From NCBI GenBank assembly GCA_021234155.1, contig JAJEKV010000111.1, positions 1,244,968 through 1,308,967 on the forward strand: DNA of 64,000 nt, in the 5' to 3' direction. The stretch comes from Isoetes taiwanensis (taxonomy: Eukaryota; Streptophyta; Lycopodiopsida; Isoetales; Isoetaceae). Under the pieces are notes generated by a model. That model ran no database searches and was not told where the DNA came from. It saw only the letters and a list, made by a program, of their open reading frames with translations. Below, piece by piece: positions 49,500-60,066 of this stretch; within the stretch, counting starts at the first letter, position 1, and every line of letters begins with the position of its first letter. Made by a program: the position numbers and the translations under genes.

Positions 49500-51424
49500 G
49501 CAATCAAACTGACTGCGGTTGCCGCTTGAAAGGAAAAGATTGTGACTGAATTCATTCCCCATAACTATGAGACAAGGTGGCAAGCAAAGCAATCCAGAGA
49601 ATGTCTAGGCGCTTTCCCAGAAAACACCGTGGTATCAGTCATAGATTTTGCTAAAAACTATACCTTCAAGATACATCAGGAAATCCAAAGCTTACATTGA
49701 AGAAATGGTCAATGCACGATACTTGTGCACATCACTTACAGGCATGCAACAGCAAGAGCGGTCGAAGAGAACTCCTTAAGCAGTAGTGATAGGAATATCA
49801 TCAAGGAGACACATTTCTACATTTCAGATGATAGGGATCAAGACACCTTATTCATCCAGCATTGTCTTAATAAGCATGCTGATTACTTAGCCAACAAGTT
49901 AGTCAGATACAACAACCACCAATTTTCAATCCGATGTTCCAAAAACCATCCTTTTAAGAAGATTGAAATTCCGCAGTAATGTGGTCTGATGGCTGCTCAC
50001 ACTAGTTCAAGGGTGCAAGAACATTCTACTTTCTTGATAGATTTTATAAGAGCTCAGGCATTCCAATCAACTGGAACTACTTTGCTTCATATTATGGAAA
50101 AGGTAAATTTCACTTTTTGAATTGGTCTACATTTTGCAAGATATTAAAATAATTGTTTGAATCGCAGGTGAGCATGATGGGGCAGGGGCTGTTCTGAAGA
50201 GAGCACTCACACACAAAATATTAAAAAGGAATTCCAAACCTTTAAGGAATGCTCATGACGTTGTTCAATTCTGCGCATAACACTTCAAGGATTCTGACAA
50301 ACATAGGTAAATCATATGTAAATCGTGACTGCCACGACAGTGCTGTAGTATTAAACATTACTCACTGTTACTCATTAATATGTCTTTGTAGGTATTTTTG
50401 GGAGATAAAGATGGAAGAAGCAAGCAGAGTTAAGCAGTTCGACTGTGCTACTTTAACAAGGTCCAGTAAATTTCATAGCATCAGGCCAGTGAACTCCAAG
50501 AATGCCATTCAAGTTGCACATATGGATTACTCATGCTTTTGTCATAATTGTTGGGTGGGTAAGTACAGTAAGTGCATACACAAAGATAGAATAGGTGCTC
50601 GGGCGTTTTCAGAATTAAGACCAGGGATTCAGGATGATGCTGCACTTGTTGATGGGCCAGTCTATGAGGGAGATGCTGAGTGAAAATCAAATGTTATAGA
50701 TGTAGGAGAGAACTTTGCAGTGGTTGCACCAGCAGATAATAAGGTGAAGGTTGACTTCTACATCTTAAAATGTATTGTACCTAAGCATGTTGTAGAGAAA
50801 GCGTACAAAGATCCTTGGGGCCAAAAATTTGGGAGGAGGAAAGTGGTGGTCACTGGCAAGTTTTATAAACTTATGGGAAACAACACGTATGAACTACTTG
50901 AATATGAGCCAGACTGCAGTATTTACAGTCATCTGGTTGTCTCCTGCAATTTTGACATGAAAAATATAGGATATAATATGTTTGAATTGGAGAATGATAT
51001 CCATGAAAACGTACTTGAAAGTTTGCAAACTCATTTACATATACTAGCCCAATGTGATGTTGCTAGTAGCAGCAATCTAATAGCCAAAGCAGCAGGTAAG
51101 TCAACAGACAAGTCATCAGCCAAGCCAGCAGGGAAGTCAGCATGTAAGTCAACAGTAAAATCAGCAAGTAAGTCAGCAGACAAGTCATCAGCCAAGCCAG
51201 CAGGGAAGTCAGCATGTAAGTCAACAGGAAAGTCAACAAGTAAATCAGTAGACATGTCAGCAGACAAGTCAGCAGCCAAGTCAGCAAGCTTGCCAGCAAG
51301 TAAGTCAGCAAGTAAGCTAGCAAACAAGTCAGCAGCCAAATCAGCTAGTAAGTCAGCAAGTAAGTCAGCAGCCAGGTCAGCAGGCAAGCCAGCAAACAAG
51401 TCAATAGCCAAGTCAGCAGGCTAA
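49500..51424 (+). pseudogene. DDE-like (RNase H-fold?) gene with Lys-Ser-Ala repeat tail
   Basis: Three plus-strand blocks join by plausible splicing: up to 50102, then 50168 to about 50319, then 50392-51424. In order I see VVSVIDFAKNYTF (about 49629), THFYISDDRDQDTLF (about 49812), a frame change near 49930-49970, WSDGCSH-stop-FKGARTFYF (about 49982), INWNYFASYYGKGEHDGAGA spanning the first intron, YFWEIK and SCFCHNCWVGKYSKC (Cys-rich, about 50530-50575), KVDFYILKCIVPKHVVEKAY, and about 110 residues of Lys-Ser-Ala repeats. From memory, this set resembles an uncharacterised family in seed-free plants and animals. The acidic residues (D in IDF, D in SDG, E/D in GEHDG) suggest an RNase H-like nuclease; that is my inference. 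In-frame stops at 49698, 50003 and 50681 mark it as decayed. Confidence 0.55.
51090..51424 (+). repeat. Nine-base coding repeat (KSA tail)
   Basis: The unit aagtcagca (Lys-Ser-Ala), with variants encoding KST, KSS, KPA and KLA, is repeated about 35 times to the TAA/TAG-bounded end of the frame. A higher-order copy of about 72 bases (SADKSSAKPAGKSACKST) appears twice at about 51100-51230. The product would be highly basic and unstructured. Confidence 0.8.
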
Positions 51425-52265
51425 AGTGCAAAGCCAGCAATTGAACAATCCAAGTCATCAAAGTGAGCCATTGAATGTTTATTCATTCATTCAATGTAAC
51501 ATTCATTCAATGTAACATTCTTATTCAAGCAATTCAAACTATTCTTCAAACCATTCTTTTCTCATAAATTCAAACCATTCTTTTCTCATAAATTCAAACC
51601 ATTCTTTCTCTTATGTAAACCATCTTGTTCAAATCATTCTCATACATCCATTCTATTACAAGATGGTTCTCATATAAATATGTTCTCATATGTTCATTCT
51701 TAATGAACATATGAACATTCATTCTTATAATACCATTATTATTCATTCTCTAATTCATTATGATATTTAAGACGAATAATAAATCTCTATTATTATTCGT
51801 TATTATTGTTATTATATAACACATGAGAACATATAACGGGTATTACATTCATTCTTATGGTATTCGTATGAACATGGTATATATGTATGTATACATTATT
51901 ACATTATTATCAAACCATACTGTATATATTATTACATGTTATGACATGGTTCCAATGTTCCCATTCATGGCATACATTATTACATGGTATGTATATATTA
52001 TTACCATGGTATGTATACAATATTACATTATTACTAGTAAGATACTATGACCAAGTTATATTTCCAGTAAGGGCATATTAAAAGAAGTAAGTCATATACA
52101 AATTTTTTTTGATGTTCTCATGGCATCCAAATATCAGCAAGTCTTCCAAATATCAGCATATATATTAAAATAGGTAAGTCATATACAAAAATTTTTGGAT
52201 GTTCTCATGGCATCCAAATATCAGCAAGTCTTCCAAACATTTTTAAAGCATATAACATATTAAAC
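51425..52265 (+). other. AT-rich spacer with several tandem repeats
   Basis: This spacer separates the convergent genes. It holds attcattcaatgtaac duplications (51480-51520), three copies of a 22-base unit ttcaaaccattcttttctca (51545-51610), runs of tattacat-type repeats (51880-52030), and two copies of an 86-88 base unit (about 52086-52160 and 52172-52245) built around gttctcatggcatccaaat. There is no gene. Copy 1: 22200-23050. Confidence 0.7.
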
Positions 52266-52270
52266 ACATA

Positions 52271-54430
52271 TTAAACATTTTTCTCTGGCTTCACCTTGTT
52301 CTTCAAGTAGGATTCAGCCAGAGTCATGTCATTCTCAGCTTCATTGTCAGGGGATGATATAGGATCAGCAGTCTCTGCTTGTCAATTTGGGAGTGCTGTA
52401 AATTGAAAGGGGCACAAAATTAAACTTACAGAACACTTACATTAAATAAAAATAGCAAACGAACACTTATTAGGGGTTGGCAGTATTTTCTTGGGAGAAG
52501 CCAATGTACTACCTGGCAAGTCCAGCATCAAATTCTTGGCCAAACATATTGCTTGAAACTTGTTTCTACATTCACAAATCATTTAACAGTTACAAATTTA
52601 ACTACCATGACACATTGAAAGACATGCTCCAACATTCAAAATACCTTTAGATTTGATGCTCGTTGGACTGCCAAAGCCTTCTTCATCAGCTTCCCCAATC
52701 AGTCCCTCAAGTACTAGGTCCTTACTTATGTCACTCACAACTGCAAATTATAATAGAAAAAATAAATATCCAAATTGAATAAAAACATATAAATGCAAGA
52801 AAAGCAATACATTTTATCACAGGTGACTTTGGACTCTGTTTGACTTCATCTTCATCTGCATCTGCAAAATACAAAAAGCAGCAATTAGAACATGAAGCTA
52901 GTGCTGAACTTAAGCACAAGACTTACCCTCAGCTACCTCCTTTGCTTGCTGCTTTTTCTTGGCACTCCTTGTGACCCGTTTCTTGAATTTTCTTTCAGAG
53001 ACAGGTGCTTGTTCAGAGGCGGTCCTGTTTGATGTCTCAGGTACCATATGCTTCCTCTTGTAAGCCAAATTTCTTGGCTTCTCAACTTCTGTATCTCCTC
53101 CAGATTCCTACTCTTTAGATTCCTCGGGGACATCTAAGTCAAGAGTACTACTCTGCTCAGTGACATGACCAAGCTCAACAAGCAGTGCATGTGGCACTGA
53201 TTCATTACACCCTGCAACTACATAGTGCATGCTAACCAAAACAGCACCAAAGCATGCTAGATGCCATTTGTGATTACACTTGAGCTTCACAAGCATGCTG
53301 TACTCTTCACTAAATTGTAGACCACAAAGATCACATGTATTAGAAGTAGAAAATGGAGGGAGGTTATAAATACCCATACCGATCCGCATCTCCTCTAATT
53401 TCTTATTATTCTTCAAAATATTAACTTGAGTGGCCTTGGAATGCCATGACTCAATGCTCATCTCATAAGATTGTATATCACGTTTAAGAGATTTCATCAA
53501 TAAGCTTAGAATATCTTACTTTACCCATGCTTTGAAGCGTGTCCTGTAGAAGCCCCCTCGGCAGGTCCTCTTCACTCTTGAAAACTGTTGCTTGCTTTTG
53601 ATACTCGGCTTCATCTGCAAAATCCGTTTGCAAGTCATACTTTAGCTTGTACTTATCTTCTATGGCATCTGCTAAATGGCTGCAGTGAAATTTAGAAAAA
53701 GACAGACTTCCTTCCATCCTTAGAGCTTCTTCTTCGATCTTCACGAGTCTGCCCTCTGCCTCTGCCTTCATCTCCTGAAGTTTTCTCGTCCTGCTCATAA
53801 GGCTCTGAATGTTCCTGTCAAATGCATTCAAAAGAGTTTTTTTCGACTGCTTTTTCAGTGAATCTTTGTAGAAGTCCGGTGCAAATGAAGCCCAATTCAC
53901 AAGGTACTCTTTCTTGTTTGCTAAAGCTTTGCTTGTATGCTGCCAAGCAAAAGCCCTTGCAAATTGTGTTCGAACTTCATTGTTCACCAGTTTTTTCTAG
54001 TAGACTTTGTGAACGAGCTCTCTCAATTTCAACCTAAAAGCAGGTCTGACCAAATTGATCTTCATTTTCCCATTATCTAAAGGGCTGCTCCAAATTTGCA
54101 GCCAATCAGTCTCACGCACTTCCTCCGGCTTCAACTGCTTGGGCTTTTTTCCATCTGAACATAAGCCACGAGAAGTGGCAAACTCATACTCTGTTCTTGC
54201 CATTGGAAGCTGTAACAGAAGAAAAAACAAGTTAGAATTCAGAGTAAACCCAAAAAAAATCAAATATTTACCTTCCAGCATGTAATCCATTGCCATAGCA
54301 AAACAACAATAAGCGCCTGATTGATTAAAGCAAGACTCAAGACAAAGATTAAACAGACTGAAAACTAAGCGCCTGATCGAAATAAGCAAATTAAAAACTA
54401 AAATCTGCAAGGAAGCTACGAATTTTCGAC
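52271..54430 (-). pseudogene. Coiled-coil protein with RING-like zinc finger, decayed
   Basis: This is a minus-strand gene, convergent with the DDE-like gene. Exon-like blocks from right to left: one encoding QSGAYCCFAMAMDYMLE (to about 54271); a long block from 54208 (LPMARTEYEFATSRG) through VHKVY-stop-KKLVNNEVRTQF; a coiled coil (TRKLQEMKAEAEGRLVKIEE); a frame change near 53490; then CDLCGLQF with KLKCNHKWHLACF (about 53265-53330), a C2...CxH...C RING-like finger; an acidic to basic tail with a stop at 53108; short exons near 52825-52862, 52645-52735 and 52449-52565; and a final exon 52271-52377 ending KVKPEKNV. Splice sites are canonical GT/AG. The in-frame TAG codons at 53997 and 53108 suggest decay. 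The right end runs into a LINE. Family not named. Confidence 0.5.
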
Positions 54431-54479
54431 ATCATTGAGGATCATAGCCAAAAGTGATTTTGCGCATATTACGAGGCTC

Positions 54480-56333
54480 GTCGGAACCCTTCATGAAGAT
54501 TCAGCGGCAGCCTTCATTCATACCTGTTGCCAGTCTTCATTGAACTGCACGGGCCCGTCGAAGGCAAAAAAGTAACGCTTGGACGAGGTGCTGAGGAGGT
54601 GCTGGAATTTTATTTTTTTATACACCACTAATAAAAAAGGACCCCTTGACACGTTTAAGGGTGCTGGCATCCCATAGCTTGCTAAGGGACTGAGACTGTG
54701 GCAATCTGCCTCTGTTCGCACTTGGATGCACCGATGCTCCTGCACATTCCATCTGGCCGGCCACTGAGCTTTCTTTTCTCGCCATCAAGTTTTTAGGCGT
54801 TGACGCCCCATTGCTACAGTGTAAGTGAGGTTAGGGAGACGAGTATCGTCCATACCGACTACCTTTTAGAAGTAGATAATATGTTTGTCAAGGGCCCCCT
54901 TCTGAAAGGGCAAAAAACCTGTCTTCTGCAACGATATCTGGTATGGAACTGTGGACTTTACCCCCAGGACCCGTGCCAAGAAAGCTTGCTGCCCCTGCTC
55001 CAATTCATTCCAAGTGGCGAGGGAAACCATCGGGCCCCAGACTTCGACTCCATACAGAAGCATATATTCTACTAGCACCTTGAATAGGTGCGACAAGTGG
55101 TGGACCCAATCACACAGCTCTGCCTTGTGGCTATTGTTCTGCATTGCATAGAGTGCCTTCCAACCTACTGCGCCTCGCAACTGGATGGAATTGTCCAAGT
55201 TCATGGCAGACGGGATCTCCAGTGCTCCACCCCCAAATATTTGTAAGGGGCACCACTTCAATATTTTGGCCATGATAAGTGAGGGTTGGGGCCCTTGGCT
55301 CGTGTAATATAAGGACCACCTTCGTCTTGACCAAGTTGATGTGCATGTCAGTCACCTGGCAAAATATGTCCAGTGCATCGAGATGGCGTTGCATGTCCAC
55401 CTGAATATGAGCCAGGAGGCCCACATCATCAACATAGATTGGCTGCCAAGTGATCTGGTATAGAAGTTGAGCTCCATTGCCTCCATTTTTCAACTAGCCA
55501 TCTCTCCAACTGATCAATGTATATGCCAAATAGTGAGAGAGAGGCCATCCCTGGCAGACCCCGATGCTGCTCTCAAATGGTTGGCCCGCTAGTTGCAGCC
55601 GACTTGTCCATGTCTCATATAACCTGTACACAGCCTTCTGCAGTTCTGCAGGGACGTCTAGCTGTTGCAATCTTGTCCACGGCTTTTCCCGAGGTACAGT
55701 GTCAAAAACCTTGGCGAAGTCTACGAAGCAGCAATACAGATCTTACCGACGGTTCCTGTTGTCCTCAACCAGAATTCGCAGCTTGAAGATGTGATCAATG
55801 GTTGAGTGCCTCGCCCTGAATCTTGCCTGTGTGAATGCCCGCACTTCTGCTGCCTCTGCCCATCTTGTCAACTGCTACTCGAGTATCCCGGGAGGAGCTT
55901 TGCAAACACTATTGGCTGGGCAGTGCAAGTCTTCTGCCTTGTAGATTACAACCCTACTAGTGGTCCACTGCAGTAAAAAACCTTCCCGCAATGCCTTGTT
56001 GAACATGGTGGTTAGTATCGATGCCATGGATGGTTCTGCCCACTTGAGTATCTCCGCCTGCATGATGTCGAAGTCTGGCACTTTTTCATTGGCTAGATGC
56101 TGCAGCCTCTGTGCTACATCTGGCTCTGTGATTTCCAGTAACAGGCCCTGCTGCGAGGGTAATGCCGTCCGTGCACCCTCAGGATTGTAGAGCTGCTGTA
56201 GGTATTGCCCCCACTGCTCCGGAGTGACGTTTCCTGTGGGCGACACTGGCCTCCTGAGCACTCTTTGCCAGAATGTCCTGCGATAATGGCGAGTGTAATA
56301 AAACAAAGAATCCCTTAAAAAGGATGTCCACAA
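54480..56333 (-). mobile_element. Minus-strand LINE with reverse transcriptase, 5' truncated
   Basis: Reading the minus strand from 56333: TPEQWGQYLQQLYNPEGART and MASILTTMFNKALREGFLLQ (pre-RT region), motif A CCFVDFAKVFDTVPRE (about 55710-55755), a motif B-like VCQGWPLSHYLAYTL (about 55540), motif C PIYVDDVGLLAH (about 55405-55440), MQRHLDAL, motif D INLVKTKVVLI, then the thumb LVEYMLLYGVEVWGP and ARVLGVKSTVP (54960-55075). These are the RT motifs of plant non-LTR retrotransposons in canonical order. Frame changes and stops interrupt it. The endonuclease is missing. It joins segment B at about 56333 and abuts the RING-like gene on its left. Confidence 0.8.
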
Positions 56334-56485
56334 AGATAAATCCGCTCATTTCAGCCTCTTCAAATGCCCCATACTTTTCTATCTTTGGCATCCACACAGA
56401 GTCACCATCTCATTGCCTTTGACAATCATGTTACACAAATTGAATCCTTTCAATGAACAAAACCTCTAACTTTACTACTAGAATC

Positions 56486-56628
56486 TTTTTTTTTTTTATT
56501 GAAGGCATGGTTGGTGGGACTTGCACCCACCCACGTCTCCCACCCAATGGTAGCCAGTGGGTTTTGAACCCTGGTGAGGATCACCCCAATCCAAGGCCTT
56601 ACCACTAGACCACCACCGCGATGGGCAG
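56486..56628 (-). mobile_element. tRNA-derived SINE with target-site duplication, copy 2
   Basis: This is the duplicate of 27270-27406. The flanking 18-base repeats aactttactactagaatc (56468-56485 and 56629-56646) are identical to each other here. The B box reads cagggttcaaaaccc on the minus strand. The A-tail is 12 bases. Confidence 0.85.
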
Positions 56629-57768
56629 AACTTTACTACTAGAATCATCTTTTATATTGTAAGAAAATAAATAATGTGGACATGCTCGGCAATAGACATC
56701 TCATCTGTTCTATTTGGAGGAAGGCATAAACCAAGAGTATGTCGCAAGAATTTACAATATAAATAGTGCCAAGACGTTAGCCTAAGGTCCACATGAGGAA
56801 GCAAAAAGTAACCTAACTCTATTCTAACATATGTTACTTTCAATGCTACCACCATAAAGAACCTTTGGGATGTCCCTCATTCTCATGTGACAACACATCA
56901 AATGAGAGAACTGAAATGCATAAAAACAAAAAAATAATGTCAAGTTTGCAATCACAAGAATCTAATATCAGTAGTGAAGGTCCACATGACAAAGAAAAGT
57001 TAGCTCGTAGAATGTTACGATAGAATTTTATCAGTAACATTCTTCAATGACAGATGGTAGTTGATAATGGGGTGAATGAATAGTGTTGTTTCAAAAGTTG
57101 CCGCCAAAGAAATTGTCTAAGGACTTTGTACGAAAAAGTCATGGAACCCACAGAGAAGCCAGCAGAGACTGAGAATGGAGGAGCCAGGTCTCACCAACCG
57201 ACATGAAAAGAGGGAATAAGGAATAACAAGAGGGAGACAAACATGGCAATATAAAATGATAATGATGAATTGAACGTGTTGTGACTAATGAGAAAACAAT
57301 GATATCAGTATGAGAATTAGTGTATGCAGAGAGGGGAGGAAAGGATGGAGTGCGAGGGCGAAGTAATAGAGCATGGCTGAGTGCGGGTGTGAGGAGGCAC
57401 TCTGTAGAGAAGGAGATAGAAGATATCTCTTTATCTTTGTCGTTTAATCTGATGCCGCGTTGATGCCACGAGAAGGCAATGAAGCAGGAGATGAAGGATT
57501 GCAAGAGGAAGAAACCAAGGAGTGAAGGGGCCCAAGGTTGGGCAAAACAATAATATACCAAATCAACAATTGAAAGAATGTATTGTATACATATGATTAG
57601 GGAACAAACACAATATGGTAGATATTCTGTACAGAAAAGGGCAGGCGACGGCGGAGCTTTTCTGCCGCAGAAAGGCGAGCGGAGGCGCGTAACTGAAACC
57701 TAAACCCCGGATTAAACCCACTGTGCAAGGCCGGATTTGCACATTTTCTTCAAATTTTCTTCGATCCT

Positions 57769-60066
57769 TCAGTAGGCCCACATTGATTCTAGGTCGGACG
57801 GGTTCGAATTCCCATTCCGATACATTCCGCTGCTGGGCAGATCTGTGGAAATCTCATTCTCAAGCAAATTGCCCACGTTTGAATCTTCAAACGCAAGGCT
57901 TTCCATCATCAATCCGCCATAGCCATGCTGTGTGCCGGAAATGGGGTATTGGGTACCTTCGGAAGCTCCATACGGCTCGATTTTGCATCCTTTCACATCT
58001 GACGATCCCCTTGTGCACTGCTCCATCACATTTTTCCAGAATTGCGAAGAGGGCTGCTGTCTGAATTCTTCGGATCTGCCCAGGCTCGGATCTTCTGAGA
58101 ATTTGGGCAAAAAATTGGGCGAGAACCCCGTTTGAGGCCCAGAAATTCTGTGGGTTTGGTTGCCAGAATAGCCATAGCCAAATTGGGAATTTTCCTGTTT
58201 TATGAGTTCGGAGGAAGAACAGGAAGCTCCGGCGTCTTTGTTTCTGACCCAGATGTCCAATTGATCCTTTATTCTGGAGTAAGGCCTCTCATGGAGGACC
58301 GGAAAACTCAAACCATTTTCGGAATTCAGATTTGCGTCCACATCTATTGTTGCATCATCGCTCTGTTCCAACAGCGGCGGCAAACTGCTCAATCCGTCTG
58401 ATTCGTCGTAGAATGTACCCTTGATGAATAAAGCTTTTTTACCACCTGCGCTCTTTTGGAAGATTCTGCATACTACCCACTCCGAATCCTGCCAAAAAGA
58501 AAAATTTAAATTCCATCATATCCAGGTCTTAGACGTGCCTCTTGGATGTGCCGAAAAATAACCATTTCTTTACGTTTATCAAGGCAAAGTTGCAGCGGTG
58601 TAGAATACCATCTACACTAAGTACTGCAGCGACCCAATTCAATTTCTTGACCTAGATGCTAATCTATCCAAGCGCTGGTAGCGTAATCTAGAATCGGAAT
58701 ATGACGTATTAAGAATTCAGCCGAATCCGCTGGGTATAATGCTCGGAATCAAATGCAGGAACAATGAGATGCAGTTCTGAATTAATCTGGTCTGATCCAA
58801 GGCAATTCTATGAACAAAACTTGGCATAAACAGCAGTAAGAATCAATGATGCGCAAATTTGCTTCAATTACAGCACAGATAAGAAACTACGTGCACAATT
58901 GGAACCGGAAAGCTAGATAAATCTATTGTAATTTGTAATGCAAAGATCTACTTCAATTCTATACACGAATTCAGTTCGATATGCAAAATTCGAGAAAATA
59001 TGCAGGAAACGTAGACAGAAAGCAAGAATGATGGAGTAAATGAGTAGCTTGAAAAGAAGAAGATTGGATTTTTGCGGTCGGGAAAGGCAATAATGGGTGC
59101 GAAGACAGAGACAGAAAGAGGCAAAGAAGGTTTTTTTTTTTCTGTGAGATGGGTACCTTATAAGTTTTGAAAGCTTGGAGCTGGTTCGATTCGCCTTCAA
59201 GACGATATTCGTGCATGATCCAGTTGGTTTTTTCGCCTTTGGGAGCTCGGCCGCGGTAGAAAACGAGCGTCTTCTTCATACCCACCAAGCAATGGGTCCC
59301 GTTGATGAATATATCCTTGTCTTTGCCCGTCGCCTTCCAGTACCCGGCTTCCGTCGCCCTGTTCGTCCTCATTCCGGTCGGATATTTCCGATCCCTCAGT
59401 GTGTAGAAATACCATTCTTTCTCCCCCATCTTTGCTTTCTCTGCACAACAAAAAAACCCAGCAAATGTGAGCTCTCCCGACTTCAATTTTATCCATAATT
59501 CTTCCAATTCAAATCTCCTTTTCATTACTACAGACTTTTAGTAACCAAACACAGCATTAGTTGCATTACTGCTTGAGAATTTTCTGATAATCTTGCTATA
59601 AAGCTTCAAATCATTGCCAAATCAGAGCCAAATTTGCTTCCAATTTATTTACAGACACATCCACACGAACCCATTAAATATTTTTGCATCAGACCCATTT
59701 CGTCAATTTCAGGCACACCAAGATTTGACGCTCAAAAAATGCACGCAGACATGAACCCACTTAAAATCTGCAGCAAAATCCAGCCTAAAGGATCGGAAAT
59801 GAATCAAGGAACAAAGAAAAATGAGCTAGTTTACCAGGTAAATCCCAGGGCTCGCACTTGTTCAGGTCTACTTCGGAAATAGCCTGCACCTGAAAATTAT
59901 TGTCTCGAACCTTGTTTTCGAGATAATATTTGATGAGCTCTTCGTCAGTGGGATGAAATCTGAATCCAGGAGGCAACCATCCTCCGACTTCGTTGCTATC
60001 GTGTTGATTCTGAAGCTGTTGGTGCAGATGGTGCTGCATATTGCTGGAGGATACCATTTTTTCCAT
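57769..60066 (-). CDS. NAC-domain transcription factor, three exons, complete
   Basis: Three minus-strand exons join in one frame: 59835-60066, 59157-59440 and 57769-58488, giving 411 residues. Introns are GT-AG, and the first two exon boundaries sit at the positions usual for NAC genes. Subdomain A is [19 protein letters not shown] (residues 31-49), B includes [13 protein letters not shown] (65-77), C is around residues 84-120 ([11 protein letters not shown], then [10 protein letters not shown]), D is about 131-158 ([19 protein letters not shown], then MHEYRL), and E is [10 protein letters not shown] (176-185). The C-terminal half is a Ser/Gln/Asn-rich activation-type region ending DLESMWAY. 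Proteins of this family bind DNA as dimers in the nucleus. The NAM/CUC/NAC100-like group seems closest. I see no miR164-type site. The ATG at 60066 was chosen over 60114 because NAC N-termini are short. Confidence 0.9.

Noticed and set aside
51031-51411. Minus-strand Ala-Asp-Leu repeat frame of 126 codons
   Set aside because: It is antisense to the Lys-Ser-Ala coding repeat. The nine-base unit lacks stops on both strands, and the sense strand continues a recognisable upstream domain.
49698-54000. Stop codons repaired by U-to-C RNA editing
   Set aside because: Such editing is known for organellar transcripts of hornworts and ferns. This locus is nuclear (spliceosomal introns, SINEs, LINEs), so plain decay is the simpler reading.
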